DNA of 5,691 bases from Flavobacteriaceae bacterium (GTDB lineage: Bacteria; Bacteroidota; Bacteroidia; Flavobacteriales; Flavobacteriaceae): the NCBI GenBank assembly GCA_016763215.1, contig JAESUF010000195.1, positions 1-5,691 of the forward strand, written 5' to 3'. Below are positions 1 through 5,691 of this stretch, one piece after another. The notes under the pieces are model-generated. The model was not told the origin of the DNA and searched no databases. It saw nothing but the letters and a program-made list of their open reading frames with translations. Within the stretch, counting starts at the first letter, position 1. Each line of letters begins with the position of its first letter. The translations under genes and the position numbers were made by a program.

Positions 1-136
1 CAGATCTTGCATCTGGCACAATTAGTAAAAAAGGAGTTGCTGTGGTAATTCCTCCTGTTTGTGTTGTATTCGTTTGTGAGTATACTCCACCAATGGAGGA
101 GAAACAAATGATAGACAATAATGCTAATTTTTTCAT
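1..136 (-). CDS. porV: PorV (LptO), T9SS outer-membrane shuttle protein, N-terminal part only
   Basis: Start of a minus-strand gene that runs off the left edge of the window; 45 complete codons are visible. Translation begins MKKLALLSIICFSSIGGVYS, a Sec signal peptide with probable cleavage before Gln21. A short Thr-rich linker and the segment ITTATPFLLIVPDARS (residues 30-45) follow. That segment matches the well-conserved mature N-terminus of PorV, typically 'ITTGVPFLLIAPDARAAGMGD'. PorV is a FadL-like outer-membrane beta barrel that takes cargo from the SprA translocon and delivers it to the PorU sortase. The gene lies 39 bp after the porU stop on the same strand, which suggests co-transcription. 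No Shine-Dalgarno sequence precedes ATG 136-134. The next ATG upstream (150-148) meets a TGA after five codons, so 136 is the only workable start nearby. The family call rests on one motif plus gene order; most of the protein is outside the window. Confidence 0.88.
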   Translation of the reverse strand, partial: MKKLALLSIICFSSIGGVYSQTNTTQTGGITTATPFLLIVPDARS

Positions 137-175
137 ATTATAAATTTCATACTTAACTGCAAATATCAATATTTA

Positions 176-2278
176 TTATAGTATAACTAATTTTTCATAC
201 TTTTCTGCCGATATATTGCTTACGGTTGATTTTACTTTTAGTTTATAGACATAGACTCCTTTTCCTATTTTGTTTCCAAAATCGTCCAAGCCATTCCATG
301 CTATATTTCTGGCTAAATTACCAGTTGTTTGTACTTGTTTATTAATAGTTTTGATTAGTTTACCAGCAATTGTAAAAATTTGCACCTGAACTTCAAGGGT
401 CTCGTTCGGCTTGTTATGGTTAAACCAAAATTCGGTGTAATTTACGAATGGATTTGGATAATTCAAAACATTATCTAAAGTTAAACCTGCATCGCTCACT
501 ACAACGAAGTTAATTACTGCCTCAGATGAGTTGTTATACGCGTCCCAAGCTTTTAGTTTAATTACATGATTACCAGCCGATAAACCTCTAAAACGAAACG
601 TTACTTTACCCTTTGTAAAATCATTAAGTTCGGTTTCATAAAAATCGTTTAAAACAATTGGATTGGACTCATCTCCATCTAAAATAGCTATTATATCATG
701 ATCTACTGCAGTAACAGAAGTGTTTATTCCGCTAATATCAGACAACTTTGCTATTAAGTTTGGAGAGGCATTTGTATTTCCTCCTTCCAGAAATGATTCG
801 TCATTCATAAATAACTGAATCTCTGGTCCCGTAGTATCTTCTAGGGCACTTTCATTAATTCCGCCAACAATAATATCCGTATTAAAGCCAGCTCTATCTG
901 ATTCTTGGTTTTCAGCATAAAAACTCAACTTCCCATTTCCAAAAGCTATTCTCACATCTCTAGGTACAATAAACTCAAAACTAAAATTCCCATTCTCTAC
1001 GGTAGATTGACCTCTAAATAATTTACTTTCTTGAGAATCAAAAGTCATAAAAACATTAAAGCCATCATTATCTAAAGTTGTTTTATTAATGGGTTTATCG
1101 AAAACAGTTGTAGATAAAACGCCATTGAAATCATTGAGGATGTTATTTGAATTGTCTGTTACCACGCCTTCAAAATTAACCCTTGCCAAAGCTTTTAAAG
1201 TATCTAAAGACTGTGTAATATCAACACCATTCATCTTGGTTATTCTCACATTGGGTTGTGGGATTGCTAATTTCTTGGCTGGGTCTCCGAAGAAGTAAAT
1301 AAAGAATTTTTGAAAATTCGTAAAGTTATTTTTTGTTTTTGCTAAGGATTCTGCCATACTTAAATCTTCTCCATTAAATTCTAACAGAATACTCATTAAG
1401 TCTTCATTAAACTCTTGACCAACACCAATAAAAACTTCTCTTGTTGTTGTAATCATTGACGCTGCTCCTCCAGATACATTCCAAAAAGTTAGCTCTCCTG
1501 CTGTTGTTCTATTTGGATTGTCAAATCGAGAGAACTCACAAGTCACAGTAATAAATAATGGTAATATATTCTCATTTTGAAACCCTTGAACTTGTGGCAC
1601 ATCTAAAAACCGTTCTGCTGCGAAACCATCTTCTCCTCCATGTCCAAAATAATCAAAGATGAGTGTTCCCCTTTCTACTGCTGTAGTGATTGCATCTTTT
1701 ACTTGCGGGTACCTTTCTCCTCCTGATGAATTTTGTTGGGTAAATGCATCAGCATAAATTTTATTTACATTAAAAACAGGCTTGTTTACTTTTATATTAT
1801 CTGCAATAATCTCTACTCCAGTTTGAATAGAAATATCTGAACTTGCATCAATATCATCTGCGACCAGAGTAATTGTATTACGCCAATCTCCTAAAGAAGC
1901 TGTTGTATAATACGTTAATATTTTATCAACCACTGCTGATGCTTGGTTAACTGTACTAACTGGGATTCGACCAGTAGCTACATCTACAGTATGTGTTGGA
2001 GACATGAGCCCTTCTCCATCTTCTAACATTGCAAAAAAGTCATCTGTAACATATGAAAAAGCCAAACTATAACTTTGATCAGATTCATATACTGGCACAA
2101 TATTATTGTTATCTATAATCCGATCCTTATAATCGTATGAAGCATCTCCGAAAAAGCAGACAAACTTTAATTTGTTTTCTGCTGTAGTATTGGTATCGTA
2201 CACATGCTTTATAAAATCTCTAATTCCAGTAATATCAGAAGATCCAGAAGAAAATTCATTATAAATATCATCTACCAA
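176..2278 (-). CDS. porU: PorU C-terminal part: C25 peptidase, following domains and T9SS sorting domain
   Basis: This is the part of the porU frame downstream of the TGA. The frame is open from 2392; TTG 2278-2276 is merely the first common start codon and is probably an internal Leu (context KVVLVDDIYNEF). Numbering below starts at that TTG. The C25 domain runs to about residue 340. It contains CFFGDASYDY (41-50), the catalytic His in FGHGGEDG (His213, codon 1642-1640), the catalytic Cys in TVTCEFSRFD (Cys247, codon 1540-1538) and a closing FFGDPAKKL (329-337). Beta-rich, probably Ig-like, domains follow (about 345-595). The last ~100 residues form a type A sorting domain with NYPNPF (606-611), VQIFTIAGKLI, WNGLDDFGN (661-669), GKGVYVYKLK (672-681) and a terminal KLVIL. 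PorU is known to carry such a domain itself. Without the upstream half this piece lacks a signal peptide and would stay in the cytoplasm. The gene ends with tandem TAA TAA. Confidence 0.85.
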   Translation of the reverse strand: MVDDIYNEFSSGSSDITGIRDFIKHVYDTNTTAENKLKFVCFFGDASYDYKDRIIDNNNIVPVYESDQSYSLAFSYVTDDFFAMLEDGEGLMSPTHTVDVATGRIPVSTVNQASAVVDKILTYYTTASLGDWRNTITLVADDIDASSDISIQTGVEIIADNIKVNKPVFNVNKIYADAFTQQNSSGGERYPQVKDAITTAVERGTLIFDYFGHGGEDGFAAERFLDVPQVQGFQNENILPLFITVTCEFSRFDNPNRTTAGELTFWNVSGGAASMITTTREVFIGVGQEFNEDLMSILLEFNGEDLSMAESLAKTKNNFTNFQKFFIYFFGDPAKKLAIPQPNVRITKMNGVDITQSLDTLKALARVNFEGVVTDNSNNILNDFNGVLSTTVFDKPINKTTLDNDGFNVFMTFDSQESKLFRGQSTVENGNFSFEFIVPRDVRIAFGNGKLSFYAENQESDRAGFNTDIIVGGINESALEDTTGPEIQLFMNDESFLEGGNTNASPNLIAKLSDISGINTSVTAVDHDIIAILDGDESNPIVLNDFYETELNDFTKGKVTFRFRGLSAGNHVIKLKAWDAYNNSSEAVINFVVVSDAGLTLDNVLNYPNPFVNYTEFWFNHNKPNETLEVQVQIFTIAGKLIKTINKQVQTTGNLARNIAWNGLDDFGNKIGKGVYVYKLKVKSTVSNISAEKYEKLVIL

Positions 2279-2392
2279 AACTACTTTTGCTGTTAGTCCT
2301 GTATTCTGAATGTGAAAATCAGCAATTCTTTGTGCTTGCTGAGAAAGCTCTTGATTGGTAATTAATAAGTAATTAATGTCTTTAATTGCATG

Positions 2393-2395
2393 TCA
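2393..2395 (-). other. Premature in-frame TGA in porU (codon 395)
   Basis: On the minus strand the codons read AAT CAA AAT TGA CAT GCA ATT AAA, giving N-Q-N-stop-H-A-I-K. After the stop the frame continues HAIKDINYLLITNQELSQ, which reads as the normal beginning of the PorU peptidase domain. From memory of the family, the segment usually resembles 'NQNLHG(I/L)KD', so a Leu codon TTA is the likely original; that needs one base change (T to G in the gene, A to C on the plus strand). The position is seen directly; the ancestral residue is an inference. Confidence 0.85.
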
Positions 2396-3577
2396 ATTTT
2401 GATTTTCAACTCTAGGGTTTTGAAGTGCCTCGGGAGTGTAAAAATCATTTGAATGCAATACAACATATTCTCTCAACTCACCTCCATTTGCTTTGAATGA
2501 AAAATTAGCACTAGACTCATTTGTTAGAGTAGTTACATTGATTGGGTCTGTTACATCCCAAACTTGATAAATATTCTGTTCATTTTGAATTTGATATTCT
2601 ACAATATCTGTACTAGTAGCATTGGCTGTTTCAAAACTTCGAAAAGGAAATTGAAAGTCGCTAGCAGCTAATTGTTTTTTACCAACAATTTCTATATAAT
2701 CTAAATAGGCTCTTGCTGCTGGGTTTCCCCCATTATCATAATTTAGAGTAATGTCAATTACAGTACTTGAATTTAGTAGAGAGCCATTTCTAATTTGTTC
2801 TGAAGCTAAAATTAATGAGCTTGGATTATTTGCAGGAAAAGTAAAGCTAAATAGGTTTTGAGAATTCACATTCGCCTGCATACTAGAAGAAAGTCCTGAG
2901 GAGGCAGTGGCGCGAATAGTAATGTTAATGTTTTCATTTGGAACCGCATTTGGAAATGGTATTTGAAATGTTTGCTCGTTCTCTACACTAAACTCTTCAC
3001 CCAACCATTTACGCCCAGCTGCAAAAAGATTTATTGTTTCTTTTTCATAAAATACATAATCATCAAAAGTGGTTACTTGACTCACTGCTGTTCCAACAAC
3101 TTCTGCGCTATTTTGAATACGTTTTCCGTCGGTATCATTTACTGTAATAAAATAATATCCTTTCTCTGAATAAATATTTTGTCGATGACTTGCTGTTCCA
3201 TTGTTTGTGTCTACAATCCAATCATGAGGCCCTTTTGCATAAAAAAGTATAAAATCACCAGCGTCAAAAGAACCATCGTCTTCACCCTCAATATAAATTG
3301 CGTTTTCTTGTAAATCGTCATAGCGAAAATCTCCATTAACTTCAGCAAGTAAATTACCTCCATTTCCATAGATGTGAATCTTCTGAGGATTCAAATCTCC
3401 TGTTGAAACACCTATTTGCTGTAAAAGATTTCTATCTATTCTAAAAACACCAGTAGTATCTACAGAAAATTTAAACCAATTACCATTTGCTAATACGGAG
3501 TTAGTAACTTGGCCTGACACTACAATAGAAAAGAGAAGGAATATAACTGTAGTAATCGATTTTCTCATCATAATCAT
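2393..3577 (-). CDS. porU: PorU N-terminal fragment, 394 aa, ends at the premature TGA
   Basis: This is the product expected if the TGA is read as a stop. It opens with MIMMRKS followed by a hydrophobic stretch (residues 9-20) and VSGQ, a signal peptide probably cleaved after Gly22. Residues 34-80 hold the typical PorU opening: a WFKFSVDTTGVFRID segment, then KIHIYGNGG (66-74). Further typical PorU segments are YYFITVND (141-148) and the DDYVFYEKE...GRKWLGEE block (172-195). No catalytic residue lies in this part, so alone it could be exported but should have no peptidase activity. Three in-frame ATGs compete as start (3577, 3571, 3568). The later two give a more conventional signal-peptide start, MRKS or MMRKS. 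No Shine-Dalgarno sequence is present to decide. The fragment ends in NPRVENQN just before the peptidase domain begins. Confidence 0.8.
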   Translation of the reverse strand: MIMMRKSITTVIFLLFSIVVSGQVTNSVLANGNWFKFSVDTTGVFRIDRNLLQQIGVSTGDLNPQKIHIYGNGGNLLAEVNGDFRYDDLQENAIYIEGEDDGSFDAGDFILFYAKGPHDWIVDTNNGTASHRQNIYSEKGYYFITVNDTDGKRIQNSAEVVGTAVSQVTTFDDYVFYEKETINLFAAGRKWLGEEFSVENEQTFQIPFPNAVPNENINITIRATASSGLSSSMQANVNSQNLFSFTFPANNPSSLILASEQIRNGSLLNSSTVIDITLNYDNGGNPAARAYLDYIEIVGKKQLAASDFQFPFRSFETANATSTDIVEYQIQNEQNIYQVWDVTDPINVTTLTNESSANFSFKANGGELREYVVLHSNDFYTPEALQNPRVENQN

Positions 3578-3772
3578 ACACCAAATAACGTAAATAAAAC
3601 TTAGATATTTTGTGGGAAACTTACATATGTCATAATAAATAAAAAACTAATGCGTTTAAACTTATATTGAAAATAAAAGGAGTCATTAAAATTTACGAAT
3701 CATCTTGTCTGAATACAATTTTATTGTAAATTGCCAAGCTGAAACAGAACCCTTAATATTTGAAGATAAGAT
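3578..3772. promoter_or_regulatory. Divergent porU/gldJ intergenic control region
   Basis: This 195-bp AT-rich gap separates the divergent starts of porU and gldJ and must hold promoters in both directions. No open reading frame or RNA gene is evident in it. It includes a perfect 8-bp palindrome, ACATATGT (3623-3630). On the porU side, the minus strand has TATTTG at 3587-3582, four bases before ATG 3577, and TAAGTTTT at 3603-3596, a 7-of-8 match to the Bacteroidota -7 consensus TAnnTTTG; neither has a convincing -33 TTG at the right distance. The role is inferred from gene orientation; exact start sites cannot be read from sequence alone. Confidence 0.55.
3731..3762 (+). promoter_or_regulatory. 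Candidate Bacteroidota-type promoter for gldJ
   Basis: A -33-like TTG (3731-3733) is followed after 21 bp by AATATTTG (3755-3762), which matches the -7 consensus TAnnTTTG at all but its first base. The element ends ten bases before ATG 3773, so a transcript from it would have almost no leader. A second, weaker combination is TTG 3705-3707 with TAAATTGC 3727-3734 (19-bp spacing). Only one can be checked against the true start site, and both may be chance matches in AT-rich DNA. Confidence 0.28.
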
Positions 3773-5446
3773 ATGAAGAACTTATTTAAAATAAGCTTAC
3801 TACTACTTAGCACATTGCTATTGTATAATTGTAATTCTGCCCAGAAGAGTAAATCCTCTTTGACAGGCTGGAATTTTAACGATCCTAAATACGGAAACTA
3901 TATCAAAGGTACTGCCTTTGAAGGACAAAAAACTCCTGATGGTATGGTAGCCATAGAAGGAGGAACTTTTGTCATGGGACAGGTCCAAGATGACGTAATG
4001 TTTGACTGGAACACAACACCAAGACAAATGCATATTCGTTCCTATTACATGGATGAAGCTGAAGTAACAAATTCAGAATATTCTTTGTACTTACAAGTTA
4101 CTAAAGATATTTTCCCTCCAGAAGAAGAAAAATATAAAAATATTTATACGTCTGCATTACCTGACACTCTTGTATGGAGATCTAGTTTAGGAAATACAGA
4201 TTTATTGTCTGAAAACTATTTAAGACAACCTGCTTATGCTGATTATCCTATAGTAGGGGTAAGTTGGTTACAAGCTGTTCAATATTGTAAATGGAGAACT
4301 AGTGCTGTTAATTTAAAAACATTAATAGACAGAGGTATAATAAATAATGTATTAGAGAATGATTCTATTAGAAATTTCTTTGATACAGATGTATACTTAG
4401 AAGATCCTAGTAGATTATTTAATGGTGATTCTACGGTATACAAAAGAGGTTTGCCAGATAATAGAGCTAGAAAAAAAGGTCAACCAAGACCTGCAAAAGG
4501 ATCTTTTACAGGAAGACATGTAACTGCTCTAGACGGAATTTTAACTCAAAAATTCAGACTCCCAACTGAAGCGGAATGGGAATATGGAGCAAAAGCTATT
4601 GCTGAAAATAGAGAATACAATAATATTAGAGGTAGAAAAAAGTATGCTTGGAATGGTAAATACACTAGAGATAAATCTACTAGGTATAAAGGTGACCAAC
4701 TTGCAAACTTTAAACAAAGAAAAGGAAACTATAGTGGCCTATCTGGTTGGAGTGATGATGGTTCTGATATTCCTATTAAAATAAAATCGTACCCTCCAAA
4801 TGCTTTTGGCTTGTATGATATGTCTGGAAATGTTGCCGAATGGGTAGCTGATGTTTATAGACCAATTATTGATACAGAGGCTAGTGATTTCAATTACTTT
4901 AGAGGTAATATTTTCACAAAAAAATTAATTGACTCTACAGGTAGAGTAGTTGTTATTGGAGAAACTGCTAATTCAACTGTTACTTATGACACATTGCCGA
5001 ATGGAAAAATAGTTCCTATAGAGCTTCCTGGTGAGATTAAATATGTTCCTATCACAAGAGATGATGCATTTATGAGAAGAAACTATAGATTAGCTCAAAA
5101 TGTGAATAAAAATGATGGAGATAAAAATTCTGGAAGACATTACGATTTAGAAGACGATCAATTTGACAGACAACCAAGAATGTATAATTCTCCAGTAAGT
5201 AATAAAGATTCTATTACTGGGAGATTAAATCAATACGACCCTAAAAAACGTACTACTTTAATTAGTAATAAAACTAGAGTACACAAAGGGGGATCATGGA
5301 GAGATAGAGAATATTGGCTAGATCCTGCTCACAGGAGATATTTACCAGAATATATGTCTACAAACTTTATTGGTTTTAGATGTGCAACAGATATTGTAGG
5401 AGCCTTAACTCATAAAAAGAGAACTGCAAGGAACCCTGCTAGATAA
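3773..5446 (+). CDS. gldJ: GldJ, gliding-motility/T9SS lipoprotein with a formylglycine-generating-enzyme-like fold
   Basis: GldJ is an outer-membrane-associated lipoprotein required for gliding and for T9SS function in Flavobacteriia, and is linked to the related GldK. The 557-residue product is close to the ~560 residues of F. johnsoniae GldJ. Residues 1-19 form a lipoprotein signal with a lipobox-like LYNC, so Cys20 is the likely lipidated residue. The FGE-sulfatase fold is shown in order by IEGGTFVMG (61-69), YPIVGVSW (158-165), FRLPTEAEWEYGA (261-273), NAFGLYDMSGNVAEWVAD (343-360), HKGGSWRD (504-511) and GFRCA (534-538). The two Cys that catalyse formylglycine formation normally follow the GGS motif; here that stretch reads RDREYWLDPAHRRY with no Cys, so the protein is structural rather than enzymatic. 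Two long insertions (about 178-255 and 365-500) are typical of GldJ. The tail THKKRTARNPAR is strongly basic. ATG 3773 is chosen because it places the signal peptide at the N-terminus; no Shine-Dalgarno sequence is present. It is divergent from porU, followed by a terminator and murF. Confidence 0.95.
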   Translation: MKNLFKISLLLLSTLLLYNCNSAQKSKSSLTGWNFNDPKYGNYIKGTAFEGQKTPDGMVAIEGGTFVMGQVQDDVMFDWNTTPRQMHIRSYYMDEAEVTNSEYSLYLQVTKDIFPPEEEKYKNIYTSALPDTLVWRSSLGNTDLLSENYLRQPAYADYPIVGVSWLQAVQYCKWRTSAVNLKTLIDRGIINNVLENDSIRNFFDTDVYLEDPSRLFNGDSTVYKRGLPDNRARKKGQPRPAKGSFTGRHVTALDGILTQKFRLPTEAEWEYGAKAIAENREYNNIRGRKKYAWNGKYTRDKSTRYKGDQLANFKQRKGNYSGLSGWSDDGSDIPIKIKSYPPNAFGLYDMSGNVAEWVADVYRPIIDTEASDFNYFRGNIFTKKLIDSTGRVVVIGETANSTVTYDTLPNGKIVPIELPGEIKYVPITRDDAFMRRNYRLAQNVNKNDGDKNSGRHYDLEDDQFDRQPRMYNSPVSNKDSITGRLNQYDPKKRTTLISNKTRVHKGGSWRDREYWLDPAHRRYLPEYMSTNFIGFRCATDIVGALTHKKRTARNPAR

Positions 5447-5462
5447 AACAAATTTTATCCAT

Positions 5463-5502
5463 AAAAAAACCTCATTGACAGATATTCAATGAGGTTTTTT
5501 TT
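5463..5502 (+). terminator. Rho-independent terminator after gldJ
   Basis: CCTCATTGA (5470-5478) pairs perfectly with TCAATGAGG (5486-5494) around a 7-base loop (5479-5485). The stem is flanked by seven As (5463-5469) and eight Ts (5495-5502), which can add A-T pairs and give the U-tract. It starts 16 bp after the gldJ stop codon. The A-tract on the other side would also allow some function on the minus strand, but no minus-strand gene ends nearby. The hairpin ends only 11 bp before the murF start. Confidence 0.9.
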
Positions 5503-5513
5503 ATCTTTAAACA

Positions 5514-5691
5514 ATGGAAATTAAAGAGCTATACAATCTTTATACTAAAAATTTCTTAGTAGATACTGATACAAGAAAAATAAGACCTAAAACGCTATCC
5601 TTTGCTTTAAAAGGTGAGAACTTTAATGGTAATTCATTTGCTGAACAAGCGCTAAACAAAGGGGCTCAATACTGTATCATTGATGAATTTA
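5514..5691 (+). CDS. murF: MurF, UDP-MurNAc-tripeptide:D-Ala-D-Ala ligase, N-terminal part only
   Basis: Start of a plus-strand gene that runs off the right edge; 59 codons are visible. MurF is the cytoplasmic ATP-dependent ligase that adds D-Ala-D-Ala to the UDP-MurNAc tripeptide in peptidoglycan synthesis. The visible part matches the substrate-binding N-terminal domain of Mur ligases: MEIKELYNLYTKN, then VDTDTRKIRPKTLSFALKG (residues 16-34), equivalent to the usual 'STDTRKI..G.LFFALKG', then ENFNGNSFAEQALNKGA (35-51). The ATP-binding loop GTxGKT lies outside the window. ATG 5514 fits the family N-terminus; it has A-rich upstream bases and no Shine-Dalgarno sequence. A murF next to gldJ is the known flavobacterial order. 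It lies directly behind the gldJ terminator, so it needs either readthrough or its own promoter within or just after that hairpin. Confidence 0.92.
   Translation, partial: MEIKELYNLYTKNFLVDTDTRKIRPKTLSFALKGENFNGNSFAEQALNKGAQYCIIDEF

Larger units (their letters stand above)
176..3577 (-). pseudogene. porU: porU, T9SS C25-family sortase, interrupted by one in-frame TGA
   Basis: PorU is the surface cysteine peptidase of the type IX secretion system. With PorV it cleaves C-terminal sorting domains from cargo and transfers the proteins to the cell-surface anchor. The reading frame from ATG 3577 to TAA 178-176 spans 1133 codons, close to the 1158 residues of Porphyromonas gingivalis PorU. It is complete in order: signal peptide, PorU N-terminal region, C25 peptidase domain, C-terminal domains and type A sorting domain. 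The only defect is TGA at codon 395 (2395-2393). Both halves are in the same frame, so no indel is involved. In numbering that counts the TGA, the catalytic pair is His646 and Cys680, which fits His657/Cys690 of P. gingivalis PorU. Whether this is a true pseudogene, a sequence error or a read-through gene cannot be settled here. The gene diverges from gldJ and is followed by porV. Confidence 0.85.

Noticed and set aside
1089..1298. 69-codon plus-strand open frame inside porU
   Set aside because: Antisense shadow of the PorU C-terminal domains; no recognisable protein features and the porU frame there carries clear family motifs on the other strand.
2278..2278. Genuine start of a separate C-terminal PorU protein at TTG 2278
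   Set aside because: The homology to PorU begins upstream, right after the TGA at 2392, so the TTG is inside the domain. It has no ribosome-binding signal and the resulting protein would lack a signal peptide.
2361..2395. Selenocysteine insertion at the porU TGA
   Set aside because: A hairpin ATTAAT-TACTT-ATTAAT (minus strand 2377-2361) begins 15 bases after the TGA, but it has only six A-T pairs and no G in the loop as bacterial SECIS elements have. The family is expected to have Leu here, and PorU is not a known selenoprotein.
2393..2395. TGA read as Trp or Gly under an alternative genetic code
   Set aside because: The genes are flavobacterial, a group using the standard bacterial code. 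All Trp positions in the long gldJ and porU frames are TGG, no other in-frame TGA occurs in these genes, and neither Trp nor Gly is expected at this PorU position.
2963..3169. 68-codon plus-strand open frame inside porU
   Set aside because: Antisense to the conserved PorU N-terminal region; low-complexity, Cys/Phe-rich translation typical of a shadow frame.
3818..4033. 71-codon minus-strand open frame inside gldJ
   Set aside because: Lies antisense to the GldJ lipoprotein signal and first FGE motif; no independent support.
4584..4784. 66-codon plus-strand open frame inside gldJ
   Set aside because: Out-of-frame shadow within the GldJ FGE domain; the gldJ frame is uninterrupted there and carries conserved motifs.
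5443..5458. Small hairpin ATAAAA-caaa-TTTTAT overlapping the gldJ stop
   Set aside because: Only six A-T pairs with no GC core; the much stronger hairpin at 5463-5502 explains termination.
1..5691. Mobile element, CRISPR array, tRNA or rRNA
   Set aside because: No direct-repeat arrays, transposase-like frames, terminal inverted repeats or RNA-gene signatures were seen on either strand; nearly all of the window is accounted for by four genes.

Overview
The window carries part of the type IX secretion (T9SS) and gliding-motility locus of a member of the Bacteroidota, most likely a Flavobacteriia/Flavobacteriaceae species. The evidence is the neighbour set porV-porU-(divergent)-gldJ-murF, a type A T9SS sorting domain on PorU, a Bacteroidota-type lipoprotein signal on GldJ, AT-rich DNA with AT-leaning codons, and no Shine-Dalgarno sequence before any start. 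The same gene neighbourhood is known from Flavobacterium johnsoniae. Assignments come from recognising family motifs by eye; no database search was run.

Layout. Minus strand, read right to left: porU (3577 to 176), encoding the cell-surface C25 cysteine peptidase that acts as the T9SS sortase, then after 39 bp the start of porV (136 to 1, cut by the window edge), encoding its outer-membrane partner. Plus strand: gldJ (3773 to 5446), a lipoprotein of the gliding/T9SS machinery, then a strong hairpin terminator (5463-5502), then the start of murF (5514 onward, cut by the window edge), a peptidoglycan-precursor ligase. porU and gldJ are divergent and share a 195-bp control region (3578-3772).

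The most notable observation is in porU. Its frame is broken by a single in-frame TGA at 2395-2393 (codon 395 of 1133). The reading frame then continues without shift or further stop for 738 sense codons, with the catalytic His and Cys, the post-catalytic domains and the sorting domain all intact. This is one point difference from an intact gene: a recent nonsense mutation, a sequencing or assembly error, or, less likely, readthrough. A real, untranslated stop should abolish sortase activity and hence export and attachment of T9SS cargo.

How the genes work together: GldJ supports the periplasmic/outer-membrane core needed for secretion and gliding. PorV carries cargo proteins from the translocon to PorU. 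PorU removes their C-terminal sorting domains and attaches the proteins to the surface. MurF is a housekeeping neighbour. I found no mobile element, CRISPR array, RNA gene or clearly new system.
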